A stretch of 64,000 nucleotides of DNA, from assembly GCA_954871525.1 (NCBI GenBank), contig OX940865.1, positions 17,250,606 through 17,314,605 of the forward strand, read 5' to 3'. Shown one piece after another: positions 47,261 to 58,800 of this stretch. The stretch is from Parietaria judaica (Eukaryota > Streptophyta > Magnoliopsida > Rosales > Urticaceae). Made by a program: the position numbers and the translations under genes. The stretch's first letter is position 1, and the number at the start of each line of letters is the position of its first letter. Under the pieces are notes generated by a model that did not search any database, had not been told where the DNA came from, and worked only from the letters and a program-made list of their open reading frames with translations.

Positions 47261-47778
47261 GTGATTCAATTATTGTTGGCAAAACCGCTTAAATTATTCA
47301 GAGATAAGCGGCATCAAGCTAATTTTAAAAAATTATGACAAAAATACCTAAGTTCACCTTTTTTTTGTGAATCGGTAGACCTCGTCTATCTTTTAGCTAG
47401 TTTTTTTTTTTTACTATTTTCGTTAGTGGTGACGTCAACGCAAATCAAGCCAATAAACTCTAACGATCAAACCCACGAATATCAAAATATATATTGTGTG
47501 TAAACACAAACTCTTTGACCATCAACGACGCAAATTCTTATACTTTCTTCTCACTTTCTCTCTCGAATTCCCAGTTCATCTCCTCAATAGCGTTGCGATT
47601 GGTGTTGTTGACGTCATCACTGACGGAAACAATAACAAAAAGAAAGTAACAAAAAAGTGAATGAGATATGATTTACCCAAAAAAATGAGTTCAAGTGCTT
47701 TTGCCATAATTTTTAAGTTAACTATATGCCGCCTTACTTTTTAATAATTAAAGTACTTTTACCAATAATTACCCTCAC
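47261..47778. mobile_element. Long-TIR MITE-like element, about 0.5 kb
   Basis: The left end and the reverse complement of the right end can be aligned for about 100 bp: TTATTGTTGGCAAAACCGCT against TTATTGGTAAAAGTACTT, then GCGGCAT in both, then AAATTATGACAAAAATACCT against AAATTATGGCAAAAGCACTT. Such long imperfect inverted repeats fit Mutator-type MITEs. The centre holds GACGTCA words. Exact edges and a target duplication were not resolved. Confidence 0.5.
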
Positions 47779-48249
47779 AACTATATATAACTCCGGAAAA
47801 AATATAAGCCAATATAAAATAAAATGTGAAGAACCGAAAAACATTGTGAATACTGTTAAATAGACAGACAAGTTGGACAAAGATTGGTGTGGATATTCCC
47901 ATTTAAATGCAATAGTTTACATTTTTTTAGTAAGGTTAGGTCATAGATGAATTTTTAACATCCGATTGCCTTTTTTTTCTCCATAGAGTGAATAGATTAT
48001 GTCCAACTAATTAAACGAAAAGGCTATCTTAGAAAGAAAAACAAAGGAATATCCCTCACTTTGTACTTTGAAGATCCTCAGCTAGTTCACATGATAATCC
48101 AATCTCAATAAGATTAGCCCAAAACATTGAACTTTATGATAACAAATGAGCAAATCAATGTGACATTTGATTACTATGGATGAAAGCAATGATAACTGGA
48201 AATAGATCTAGCAAAACTTTGCTAAATTACTTAATAAGTTAATAAGTTC
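47779..48249. other. Intergenic, no gene seen
   Basis: AT-rich spacer up to the target duplication of the following LTR. No coding frame. Confidence 0.4.
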
Positions 48250-48254
48250 AATAA

Positions 48255-50150
48255 TGGTGATGCCGTTTTTTGGATCAAACATTAAAGAGGCTCATTTGTT
48301 GATGTTGGGCCTGGCCCAATGTCGTTTGGTGACGTGGCGGACTTCTACTGACTTCTGGATGGGCATAGGTTAGCCTTGTTGCGGGGATGACAGATATTGT
48401 TGTCAATTATCGTTCCTCGTGAATCCCGTTGACTGTGGGGTGGTCGCCGTTGACTTCAGGGTGAGGTTTTAAATGACCGAAGCGAATACCCTGAATAGGC
48501 GTTCCTGGCACTTACGAGGTCGAAAAAGTCTCGTTGCTGTTCGGGGTCCTAGGCGATCCGCGATCCGGTGTTCACCGCCGGGCCATGGGCCGGGGTTACA
48601 GGTTCTAAAACCACTCGAACCGTAGATACCAGCGAACGGGAGAGTGCTTTTGACCAGGAAGTGAACCCTGGGAGGTTAGACTATCGACCTGATATAGCTT
48701 ATTCTAGTCCGGGCTGGGACCGTCCACAGAGTCGTGGTACCTGATACATGTACGATGACTAGGAGACAGAACTTAGGCCGCGCAGAGCTTAGAATAAGGG
48801 AAAGTGGGGTCTTGGACCTTCCCTATGATTTTCTCCAAGGAATCCGTTTTGGAGTAATCTCTCGGTCGTCCGGATCTTAGTAAAAATTCCCCCAGGTCGG
48901 ACCCTTCATCCTGAATTGTGGGCCCAGGCTTGTGTCCCCAGGCTATACCCGCAGCCGCTGCAAATGGCGATGCGTGAGGCGTGTTCGCGACGCGTCGCGA
49001 TGCGGGAAGGGACGTCACGATTAATCGCGACTAGCTGGCAGGAATCGCGACTCATCGCGACGAGAAGCAACAGTGCGAGGGAATTGGTCTCGTCCAATGG
49101 GAGCGCGCCACCAAGGCATCGCGACTCATCGCGACTTGTCCACCCGCGAAGCATCGTGACTCCTACTTTGGCGATTTTTCACGATTTGGTCGCGACACCG
49201 CGAATTGCAGCTCTAATCAGGCGGGTCGAGGACCGTGTAGGAATTTCACTAGGGCTTCTGCTTTTCGTAAATCTCTCACTTTTCGGACCTGAAAAAAGGG
49301 AACACCCGAGGTCAAGGGAAACAGGGGGGGTTACCCTCTGATTCACCTCCGACGCTCAAGATTATAGCGGTATTTGAAGGGAGGCGAGTATATCGGGGGT
49401 AGAGAGAGAGAACTCGAGAAGATTCGAGTGAGTTCGAATGAGTTACCGTTTAACTGAACTGAGCTTCTATTTATAATAGGATCCGGGGGTCCAGATGCAA
49501 TAAAATATTGTTCTGGGGCCCCCCACGAGTAATATTATATAAGCAGATTGGTCCCCGGGTAAAGAGGAACCCATCGTCGCCGTCTGATCGCCGATCGGAC
49601 GGCTCACGCGCCCTCACGCGCGGCCCAAGTGGCTGGCGCGCATTGGGAGGGTTGATCGCAGCCGTCCACGTGGCGATCAGCAGGTGGAGGCCCCAAGTGG
49701 GCTGGTGGGCTCGTGGCAGGGGTAGGATGGTAATTCCCCTGCCACGTGTCGCGACCTGAGGGGAGAGCCTCCCCACTTGCGGGCTGATGGGTCCCGCGGG
49801 GTGAGGCAGCACCTGGATCCACCACGTGGCGCGATCCTGGAGGTTGTCGCCTCTGTGGGTCCCACCGAAGGGGTTCCAAAACTTTTTCTGCTCCTGGGCC
49901 CGTCCCGTGTCCGTTTTTCACAAATTTTATGTCGTTTTTGGGTGTTTTCATATTTTTACGAACACCGGGACACTTTGTTTCTCGAAAACGGGCCTCTGGA
50001 GGGAGTTTTGGGGTTAAAATTGATTTATTTAATTCATAATCTTATTTAAAAGATTAATTTGAATTAGTAAATTAATTAATTGAAATTGATACGATAATTC
50101 CCGCTTAATTAATTTGTTTATAAAATCAATCCCAAATTTTACCCATAACA
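48255..50150 (-). mobile_element. GC-rich solo LTR, 1,896 bp, with AATAA target duplication
   Basis: On the minus strand it starts TGTTATGGGTAAAATTTGGG and ends GGCATCACCA. AATAA lies on both sides (48250-48254 and 50151-50155). A TATA-like CTATTATAAATAGAAGCTC near 49480-49463 on the same strand, followed by CT-rich leader-like sequence, marks the promoter and R region. The length suggests a Gypsy-type LTR. No gag, pol, primer site or second LTR adjoins it. Open frames inside are GC-driven and resemble no protein. Its high GC content and CpG density differ sharply from the AT-rich flanks. Confidence 0.8.
48985..49195. repeat. Cluster of eight TCGCGA palindromes inside the solo LTR
   Basis: TCGCGA occurs eight times in about 210 bp, usually extended to ATCGCGACTCATCGCGAC-like pairs. 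The spacing is irregular. One more copy lies near 49748. It is part of the transcribed half of the LTR. Confidence 0.85.
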
Positions 50151-50155
50151 AATAA

Positions 50156-51080
50156 TATATTGAAAGTTATATAAAAAAGTGATCGAAGCTAATGAGTTCG
50201 CGTTTAGCTATTTGATGATTATTCAGCCCCATTCCATCTCAAAATTTTTTATTATAGTATTCATCTCGTCTCAAACTTTTAAATAGCAAATAATATGCCA
50301 CATTTCGAAGGTTGAAAAGAAACGATTAGATATCGAATTTCCCATATATGCTAATGCGGTTTAAACGTTTGAAGTTTAAACCACACATTGAGTATTCTAT
50401 ATTGCTCTAGTTTTTATAGGAAAAAAATTCATAAAAACTAATGTTCGATTATTATTTTTATGAAGTTCTAAAGTATATAATATATACTAATTGAAAAACG
50501 TGTCAACCGAGTACTCTCATAAAGAATTAAACACAAACTAATTTATAAAATATATGTATAAAAATGAAATCCATTGTAAAAAAAAAAAAAAAGTTGTAAA
50601 GGGATGTCACATTCATCTTGAAGTGTACGAGTTGGGCCATTAGGGCCCATTAAAAAAATAAAACTTGTGAAATCTACCATTGACTTGCGATAGCTTACGT
50701 TTATTCTAAAGTCAAAGTGTCAATCATGTGGAGAATACGGCCCACAATGGACGTTGAGAGCATGTAATGGTGCGTGGAATGGAGCCACCTCCACGTGGAC
50801 CACCCTGCTTTTTTGTCTAGGAAAGCAACAATTTTGTAATTAAATAAATTAATAAATACCATTATTTTTATTTATTTATTTATTTATTCTCTAGTTTTGA
50901 AAATAATGTTGAGTTTTAGGTGAAGAGCTTCCTCGTTGATTATTATTATTCATCTTCCCTCCCCACACGTCTAAGAATCAAGTCATAATGCCTTTTATAT
51001 TTTTGAAGCATAAAAATCTAAGAATATTCGTTTGAGTTCTTTATTTTGTGGTAATTGTTTTTAGTAATGCCCAAAATCTC
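50156..51080. other. Intergenic, no gene seen
   Basis: AT-rich spacer with T/A runs and TTTA repeats near 50868-50888. No gene. Confidence 0.4.
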
Positions 51081-51380
51081 CAACCGGATTAAACCCGGAT
51101 ACCCATTTTTTTTATAAAAAAAAACCCGGATACGGATATATCCGTATCCGGATATTACGTAACCCGGATATCAAAATATCCGGGTTTTTTAAAATAAAAA
51201 AAACTTTTGATATGGGCCGTTGGATCATCAAGATCAACGGCCCAGAAAATAGATTGAATTAAAATATATAAAAATAACAAAACCCGGAACCGGATATATC
51301 CGGGATTTTTTTTCCCGGACCCGGATATATCCGTATCCGGGTTTTGGTAAAAAAAAAAAAAAAAAAATCGATCGGTATGA
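51081..51380. repeat. Palindrome cluster: GGATATATCC/CCGGGTT words around a GGGCCGTTG hairpin
   Basis: ACCCGGATA, GGATATATCC and ATATCCGGGTT occur at least eight times in both orientations. Centrally GGGCCGTTGGATC and GATCAACGGCCC (51214-51243) form a near-perfect hairpin arm pair. The outer CGGGTTTTGGT and CCGGATTAAACCCGG words suggest a foldback element of about 300 bp, but exact ends and target duplication are not clear. Confidence 0.5.
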
Positions 51381-53530
51381 TTTTTACCATACATTTTGGG
51401 GACTAGTTTTTAGCTTACCAATCATCATTAATCTTGGGTTCTCACTTTTTGGTCAATTAGGTAGGATGGGAAGGTTGAAATTTTATTTGCGTTAATTAAA
51501 CCATTACGACTACATTGATGGTGTTTTCGTAATATTTTTAAAACTCAATATTGATCATGTCGATATTGGGTATAAAATAAATCGATCGATAGGTATACTG
51601 ATGGAGTTTTTACAAAAATAAAAAAATATCGTTTATTATCATGTAAACTTTCGGATTTTCTTACCAAAATAAATTATTCAAGGAATTTTGAAGAATTGTG
51701 TAGGAATTGGTGTGAAAACGTTGAAACAATTGTGGAATTTTATTGGTCAAGTATCGAATTTGAGGGCCAAAAGATAATTTTGATGAAACGATCTCTACGT
51801 AGTACTATTCTTGTCCTCGCTCAAGTTAAAAGAAAGTTACCGCATCTGGGTATACTGTAGATATACTTGGGGCTCTCAAACGCTTTTTGGATTTGTGTAA
51901 AAATATCGAGGAACTGCGGGCCATGAAACACTATATTATTTGAAGTTAAGAAGTTAGAACAACTCTATGTTAGAACACATCACATAGTTCAAAACTACTT
52001 AGAGGTTTAGAGCAATAATAGACGAATAATGTTATTTTATTATATATATATCCTTGTTCCTTTCTAAAATTTGGATATGAACACAAATGTTTTTTTCATT
52101 TTCTAAACCAAGGTGGTTGATTTCTGTTTGGATCCAAGATAAGAACAAAAATACCCAACTGTTTTAATCTTTGTTTTTAGAGAATTGAGATTCCACTAAT
52201 TCCTAGAGTGAATAAATCAATCAATTATTGTTGGTAGGTGATGATATTATCTAGATTACACCCATATATATATATACTTATTTTTATGTAGTTGATTGCT
52301 TGTTATAATTCAGCCAAAGCAACGATGATAAATAGAAGTTGAGGGTTTAATATAGCAATATTGAAACTTGTAGTGGGGTTCCATCATATAATGATGTGAA
52401 ACTTAAATAATAATTATGGATAACTTGATTGAATCTATATCTATCTATATTCTGTCACCAAACACTGCCCTAAACAAGTAAATGTGGATATAAATTGTTC
52501 AAGTGCCTTATCATGACAAGAAATAATTATATCATTCAATTATTTGTTAATGGTGCTTATGAAAACTTATTTGTTCTAAAACTAATAATTATGATTTGAT
52601 AAATCCGATAGCTAGGTTTGTCTCATCCAAGAACTTGTGTTGATCAACAATGTTGATTTGGAAACCTAGATGATAAACGTAAACAATATATTTGCCTCAA
52701 TGAGATCTTGATGTTTTAACTTTTAAATTGGGATGGTAATTGTATATTAGTCCATTTTATTTTATTTTTTTTTATAAACCAAAGACCGTTTTATTTGTTT
52801 AATTGTATTTGAAGATGAGATCTAAGCCACGGCCACACATTATTAATCAAGTTAATTATGTCTGACGTGTTTAACTTATTCACTCGATCATTAATGTACA
52901 GTTAAAAGATAAATTAATTGAATATAAAATCGTTTGACATCTTTCTTTGTAAGAGTTAAAGGGGTAAGGTGATGGAAGAGTGCAACACGAGGACAATGTA
53001 ATAAAAATAAAAATGAACACGCAGAACACCGACATGGTTCGTCCTATTAACGAGACGCGTAGTCCACAAGATATTGTTCTATGATCGGCTTGGAAACACT
53101 AACATAGAAGGAGAAGGTCTGTAGTATAAAGAGATGACGAATGACTTTAGAAGACACCGAATTGTCGTAATAGAAGAGACTGGATCTCTCTCTCAAATTA
53201 ATTAGCATTCTTACCACTTACTCAAATTAAGTTTACAGGTAAAACAATTCGTAAACTCAATAACTTATAATATATTTTAATTCGGAATAGGATAATTGTC
53301 GGATTGTCTAATTTTACGGGTATAATAATAACCGATGGGCATATCGACATAGTTTTTGTAAATTATAAAAATCAAAAACTGATTTCACCGATCAAATTTT
53401 ACGGGTATACCCATCACCGATGGATATTATTTCCTAAAATGATAGTACTTAAAAATACAAATTATAAGTAATAATCATTGAAATAACAGTAGATTATAGC
53501 TTGGTACTTATATTTATTTGATTTAATTTG
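51381..53530. other. Intergenic, no gene seen
   Basis: AT-rich spacer. Around 52975-53165 a less AT-rich part (GGTTCGTCCTATTAACGAG, CGTAGTCCAC) looks like a decayed repeat of unknown type. 53320-53430 contains a short duplicated word pair, TTTACGGGTATA...ACCGATGG, twice. No coding frame is recognised. Confidence 0.35.
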
Positions 53531-53532
53531 TC

Positions 53533-53658
53533 TATAATATAAAAGTCAAACTATGACCATTGGCGAGACATTCTCCCCACTAACTCACTACAAATTTAAA
53601 CCCTACCCACCACTCTCTCCATCTCAAAACAAACCTCTCTCTCTCTCTCTCTCTCTCA
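53533..53658 (+). promoter_or_regulatory. SAUR core promoter: TATA-like box, possible AuxRE, CT-rich leader
   Basis: TATAATATAAAAG at 53533-53545 is a plausible TATA box about 120 bp before the start codon. GAGACA at 53565-53570 is the reverse complement of the auxin-response core TGTCTC, and lies close to the expected transcription start. A (CT)n run at about 53637-53656 sits in the leader. A single TGTCTC can occur by chance. Confidence 0.4.
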
Positions 53659-53661
53659 AAC

Positions 53662-54096
53662 ATGTTGGGGAAGAAAATGGTGTCACTCCAAAAGCTGGCG
53701 AAGAGAGTGAAGGCAAACAAATCCTTGAGCCGTACGGAGTACTACAGACCCTCCTCGTCGGACGACGACACGTGTCACTACAACGAGAGTCTCTTGAGAG
53801 AATACGGGGATGACGAAGAATCCGACGATCAAGACCGCAGAGAGGAGAAGACGCCGACGGGGTTCCTGGCTGTGTACGTTGGGGAGGAACGCCGCCGTTT
53901 CGTGGTACCCACTCGGTTCCTCTCGCACCCACTATTCAAGATGCTCCTCGAGAAGGCCGAGAGTGAGTTCGGGTTCCAGCAGCCAAGTGGCCTAGCCGTG
54001 CCCTGCAGCGTCGCCACCTTCCGGGAGGTCGTCGGCGCCGTGCAGTGCACCAACGGAAGGTTCGACTTCAGCGAGCTCTTCGAGGACTTTCTCTAA
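53662..54096 (+). CDS. SAUR-like auxin-responsive protein
   Basis: A single-exon 144-residue frame. The first 60 residues are basic then acidic (KMVSLQKLAKRVKANK, DDEESDDQDRREE). The SAUR domain follows at about 65-140: TGFLAVYVGEERRRFVVPTR, HPLFKMLLEKAESEFGF and VPCSVATFREVV. SAUR proteins inhibit PP2C-D phosphatases, keeping plasma-membrane proton ATPases active and promoting cell expansion. In place of the usual longer GxLxIPC strand it has PSGLAVPCS. Intronless structure and size are typical. The subfamily member cannot be fixed from sequence alone. Confidence 0.93.
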   Translation: MLGKKMVSLQKLAKRVKANKSLSRTEYYRPSSSDDDTCHYNESLLREYGDDEESDDQDRREEKTPTGFLAVYVGEERRRFVVPTRFLSHPLFKMLLEKAESEFGFQQPSGLAVPCSVATFREVVGAVQCTNGRFDFSELFEDFL

Positions 54097-55670
54097 CTAT
54101 ATATCAATAAGATTAGTTATTATAGTTAGTTGGAATAGTCCTCTGAGATACAATCTTCGAGTCCCGGGACGTACAAAAAGTTGAAAAACGCTCACGAAAT
54201 CGAAATTTCGGTTTCGATTTCCCGAGAATGTTGACTTTGTCTTTTGGCCTAAGGCTTTAATTTTATGGTTCGAATTGTGGGAATTAAGCGCAAACAGCTC
54301 TTTGTTCTTGATTGGATTGGAGCTAGATTTGATCAGTTTTTATTGTTTTTGTCGATCAGTAATTTACTAGGGTTTTATTTTATTATCTAGTTTGTAAAAT
54401 TGTAAATATATTGGGACATGCAAAATTACAATTTGCTCTTTGTTTCTTCAGCTCTACGTTAAGAGTAGTGAATCAATTCTTTTTAATGCGAACAGCTTTT
54501 ATGAAGAGCAAATAGCTGTATGTCAATATTTAAAAAATAAGAATAAAGAAAAATAATTGCACATTTCAAAAAATTAACGGCACATGTAAAATTCTGTTAA
54601 ATTAGATAAAATTACAAAAAATAAGTTTGTTAAAAAGATAACACAAAAAACATTAAAAACTTGGTTCGTAAAAAAATAAAAATTGTTGGATAAATAATGG
54701 GTGTTTAATCACTGTGTTGCGTATAATATTTGATGGAGTGTTGCGTGCCGAATGAGGCAGAAATACATATTAATTACATATTGTTTAATTTAATTAAACG
54801 CGTAAACGAATGACGCTAAAGTGCATATCATTACACAACTATAATTATAAATATAAAATAGTCATTAAATGAGCAATGGCATGCATGGCATCTTGATTCC
54901 TTTGTATTGATGAAGTCAGACATTAAATTAAAAATACCTAATGATGGCTTACGACACAATTTAATTATTTGCATCAGCATTTTAATTATTAGGATCTCAA
55001 CTTAAATTTTCGAATTTAAAAAACATAAAATGGCAAAACAAAAGAAAAATCACATAAATAATTATAGTAGTTCGTTCCCGATGTAAGCAAAAGCACGTAA
55101 ACTTGCTTATAAATATCAATTCACTAAAATCTTAATCGGAATTTTATTACACCATCAAGCTTGTTCTTTCTTTTTTTCGTCAACACAACGCATAATTACA
55201 AGTCAAGTCAAATATGTGAAAAACCTAAAGCAATAATAGAAGTTGTGGGAAAAGTCAAAATACCTTCACTACGTCGTTGTCTTACAAAATTTATTTTAAT
55301 TTTTACGTCGCAATCCGATAACGCTTCCGTATAAGTTAAGCTTCGTACTTACAACATATACCTCATCTATAAGGACTTAGGGTCTGAGTCAAATGGTAGA
55401 TCCCTCATAAGTTTTGGACGGGCAAGTTAAGTAAAATGAAGAGTTTTAAATTGAAAAGAAAAGAAAAATTAAAAAAAAATTAAAATTTAACGTGTAAAAA
55501 AGTAAAAAATATATAATTATGATTGCCCTTATATTTGTAGTCTCACTCAACACTCAACTCTCCAAAAATCATCGTACTTTTGTTCATATTTTGTTCTTAT
55601 ATATTCCTATTGTTATTCTTTTATCAAAATCTTCAATTTGAATGTTAAGTTTTTACCTATACGAAGGACT
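54097..55670. other. Intergenic, no gene seen
   Basis: 3' UTR of the SAUR gene then AT-rich spacer up to the Copia insertion. No gene or clear element. Confidence 0.4.
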
Positions 55671-55675
55671 AAAGT

Positions 55676-55807
55676 TGTTAAAATCAGATTGGGAGAAAAA
55701 GTGATTTTCTCATTGATGGAGTTGGGTATATACAACCCTAATTACAAGAAATATAATTGTGGTAAAAGTACCACAAAGAGAAGACATTAACTATACATTA
55801 TTCTACA
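55676..55807 (-). repeat. 3' LTR of the Copia element
   Basis: 132 bp, identical to the 5' LTR apart from one T/C difference near its outer edge. Preceded on the minus strand by the polypurine tract. Confidence 0.95.
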
Positions 55808-55814
55808 CTCCCCC

Positions 55815-58800
55815 TCAAGATGGGTAGTATATGTTATACAACCCAAGCTTGGAACTTAGATCATCAAAAGAACATCGAGGAAGAGCCTTGGTGAGGATAT
55901 CCGCAATTTGGAGCTTGGACTGAATGTAGCGCAAATCAACAATGCCTCCGTTGACCTTCTCCGAAATAAAGTGCCTATCAATCTCAATGTGCTTTGTTCG
56001 GTCGTGGTGAACGGGATTCTTGGCGATCCTGATTGCGGCCTGGCTATCACTGAACATCTTGATCGCCTTCGGTTGATCCATCCTCAGCTCCTTCAAGAGC
56101 CTCTTGATCCACATTCCCTCGCACATGCCTAATGCGAGGGCACGATACTCGGACTCTGCACTACTCCTGGACACAACCGATTGCTTCTTGCTTCTCCAAG
56201 TAACGAGGTTTCCCCATACATATGAACAATAACCTGAGGTTGATCTTCGATCAGTGGCTTCTCCAGCCCAACTAGCATCGGTGAAGATCTCGACCTCACG
56301 GTTCTCTGATTTCTTGAACAATAAGCCATGACCGGGGGTAGACTTTAGATACCTCAAAATTCGATTCACGGCTTCCATATGGTCCTCGTTTGGGTTGTTC
56401 ATGTGTTGACTCACAACACTGACAGAGTAGGCGATGTCCGGACGAGTATGTGATAGATAAATGAGCTTCCCGACAAGTCTCTGATATCTCCCTTTGTCGA
56501 CAGGGGCACTTTCGGCAGAGAGGGAGAACTTCTTGTTCGGGTCCATCGAAGTGTCGAGCGGCTTGCAACCAAGGAGACCGGTTTCTTGAAGTAAGTCAAG
56601 TACATACTTCTTTTGGGAGATAGCAATTCCTTGGTCTGATCTTACTACTTCCATACCCAAGAAGTATCTCATAATGCCGAGATCTTTAATCTCGAATTGA
56701 GTTGAGAGTACTTGCTTTAGTTTGATGATTTCCTCCGAGTCATCACCGGTCAGGATGATATCGTCAACATACACAATGAGGATAGCCTTTTTCCCATTGT
56801 TGTTTCGTTTGACGAAGAGAGTATGATCGGCTTGACACTGGAGGTATCCGTTGGAGATGACTGCCTTGGTGAATTTCTCGAACCAGGCACGAGGAGACTG
56901 TTTCAGGCCATACAACGCCTTCTTCAGTTTGCACACTAAGTGCTTCTTGGAGTTTTGTCCCATTCCAGGAGGAACGTTCATATACACTTCCTCTTCAAGA
57001 TCGCCGTTTAGAAAAGCATTCTTGACATCAAGTTGATAGAGTGGCCAATCAAGGTTTACGGCGAGTGAGATAAGAACTCTCACCGTATTCAGCTTGGCCA
57101 CAGGAGCAAATGTTTCTTGAAAGTCTATGCCTTGAGTTTGAGTGAACCCCTTTGCAACGAGTCTTGCCTTGAATCTTTCAACACTCCCATCTGATCTATA
57201 CTTGATGGTGAACACCCATTTACACCCAACGGGGCGTTTTCCACGTGGCAACTCGGTAAGGTTCCATGTTCCATTGCTTTTCAGAGCCCGAATTTCCTCT
57301 TCTACCGCATGTTTCCACGCGGGAATCTGAAGAGCTTCGTCGATGGAGCTAGGAACCTGATTGTTGTCAAGATTGGAAACAAACGCCCTGTATAATGGAT
57401 GTAATTGGTTGTAGGAAACATAGCGTTCAATGGGATATTCGGTGTGACCTTGAACACCTTTCCTCCGAACACCCTTTCGGAGAGCAATGGGTAGTTCAGA
57501 GTCATCAATCACGGGTTCGGACCTTTCCATACCTGAGTCAGATGAGGTAGTAGGTGCCGGATCTGGTTCTTGGTCGAGTTGAAGATGCATGGGACCATCT
57601 ACTTGTTCAACAGAACGAGGTGAACTAGGGGGTGACTCTGTGTTAATATCGGCAATTTGAGGTGGATTTGGGTTAGGATGAATGGAGATATCGATCGGAA
57701 GTTGAGATGAGGATGATGGGGTGGATTGAGAACCTTGATTGATTTCCCAAATTTGAGATTCCCACGAATTCTCCCCCTGAATGTCGGATTTGGGGAAAAA
57801 GGACTCACCTTCAAAGAAAGTAACATTCATTGAGTTATAAGTAGTGCGAGTAGATGGACAATAACATCGATACCCTTTTTGATGCAACGAATAACCCAAG
57901 AAGATGCACTTGACAGCTCTAGGATCGAGCTTTGATCGATTTTGTTTGTGGACATGGACAAAGGAGGAACACCCGAAGACCTTTTTTGGTAGGTCATAGG
58001 AGAAGGATAGGAGATGTGGATGAATTTCACTGAGGACTTTTCGGGGAGAAATGAATTTCAGGACACTACTCGGCATACGGTTGATGAGGTATGTCGCTGT
58101 GAGGATCGCATCACCCCAAAAATCTTTTGGGACAGATTTTGCAAACATGATGGATCGGGCGACTTCAAGGATGTGCCTGTTTTTGCGCTCAGCAATACCG
58201 TTTTGCTGTGGAGTATCCACACATGAGCTTATGTGGACAATCCCTTTTTCAGTCAAGTATGGAGAGAGAGTTTGATTGAAGTAATCCCGTGCATTGTCCG
58301 TATGGAGAACTTGCACACGGGTATCGAATTGTCGCTCAACCATGGAGTAGAAATGTTTGAAGATTGGAGCAGCTTCGGATTTGTCTTTCATGAGAAATGA
58401 CCACGTCATTCTAGTGTGATCATCGATAAATGTAATGAACCACCTAGCACCACTAGTATGGCTTACCCTTGAGGGTCCCCATACGTCACTATGAATCACA
58501 GAGAAAGGTTTGGATGATTTATAGTCAATAGCATGAAATGGACTGCGTGTATGTTTGGCGAATTGGCATACTTGACATTGATACGATGAACATTTTTTCT
58601 TAATAAACCAATTTGGGTACACTTTTTCAAGGTATTGAAAACTAGGATGACCAAGACGGTAGTGCCACAACATAACTTGATCATCTACAGGAACATTGTT
58701 CGAAAGAGTTATAGTATTTGATGACACAAGACCTTGGTCAGGATTCTGAGCTTGGTGGTTTGGAAAATGTGTGTCGTCAAACATGTAGAAGCCTTCACGC

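Noticed and set aside
48773..50049. Several open frames of 80-140 codons on both strands
   Set aside because: They lie inside the GC-rich solo LTR, where stop codons are scarce, and overlap each other on both strands.
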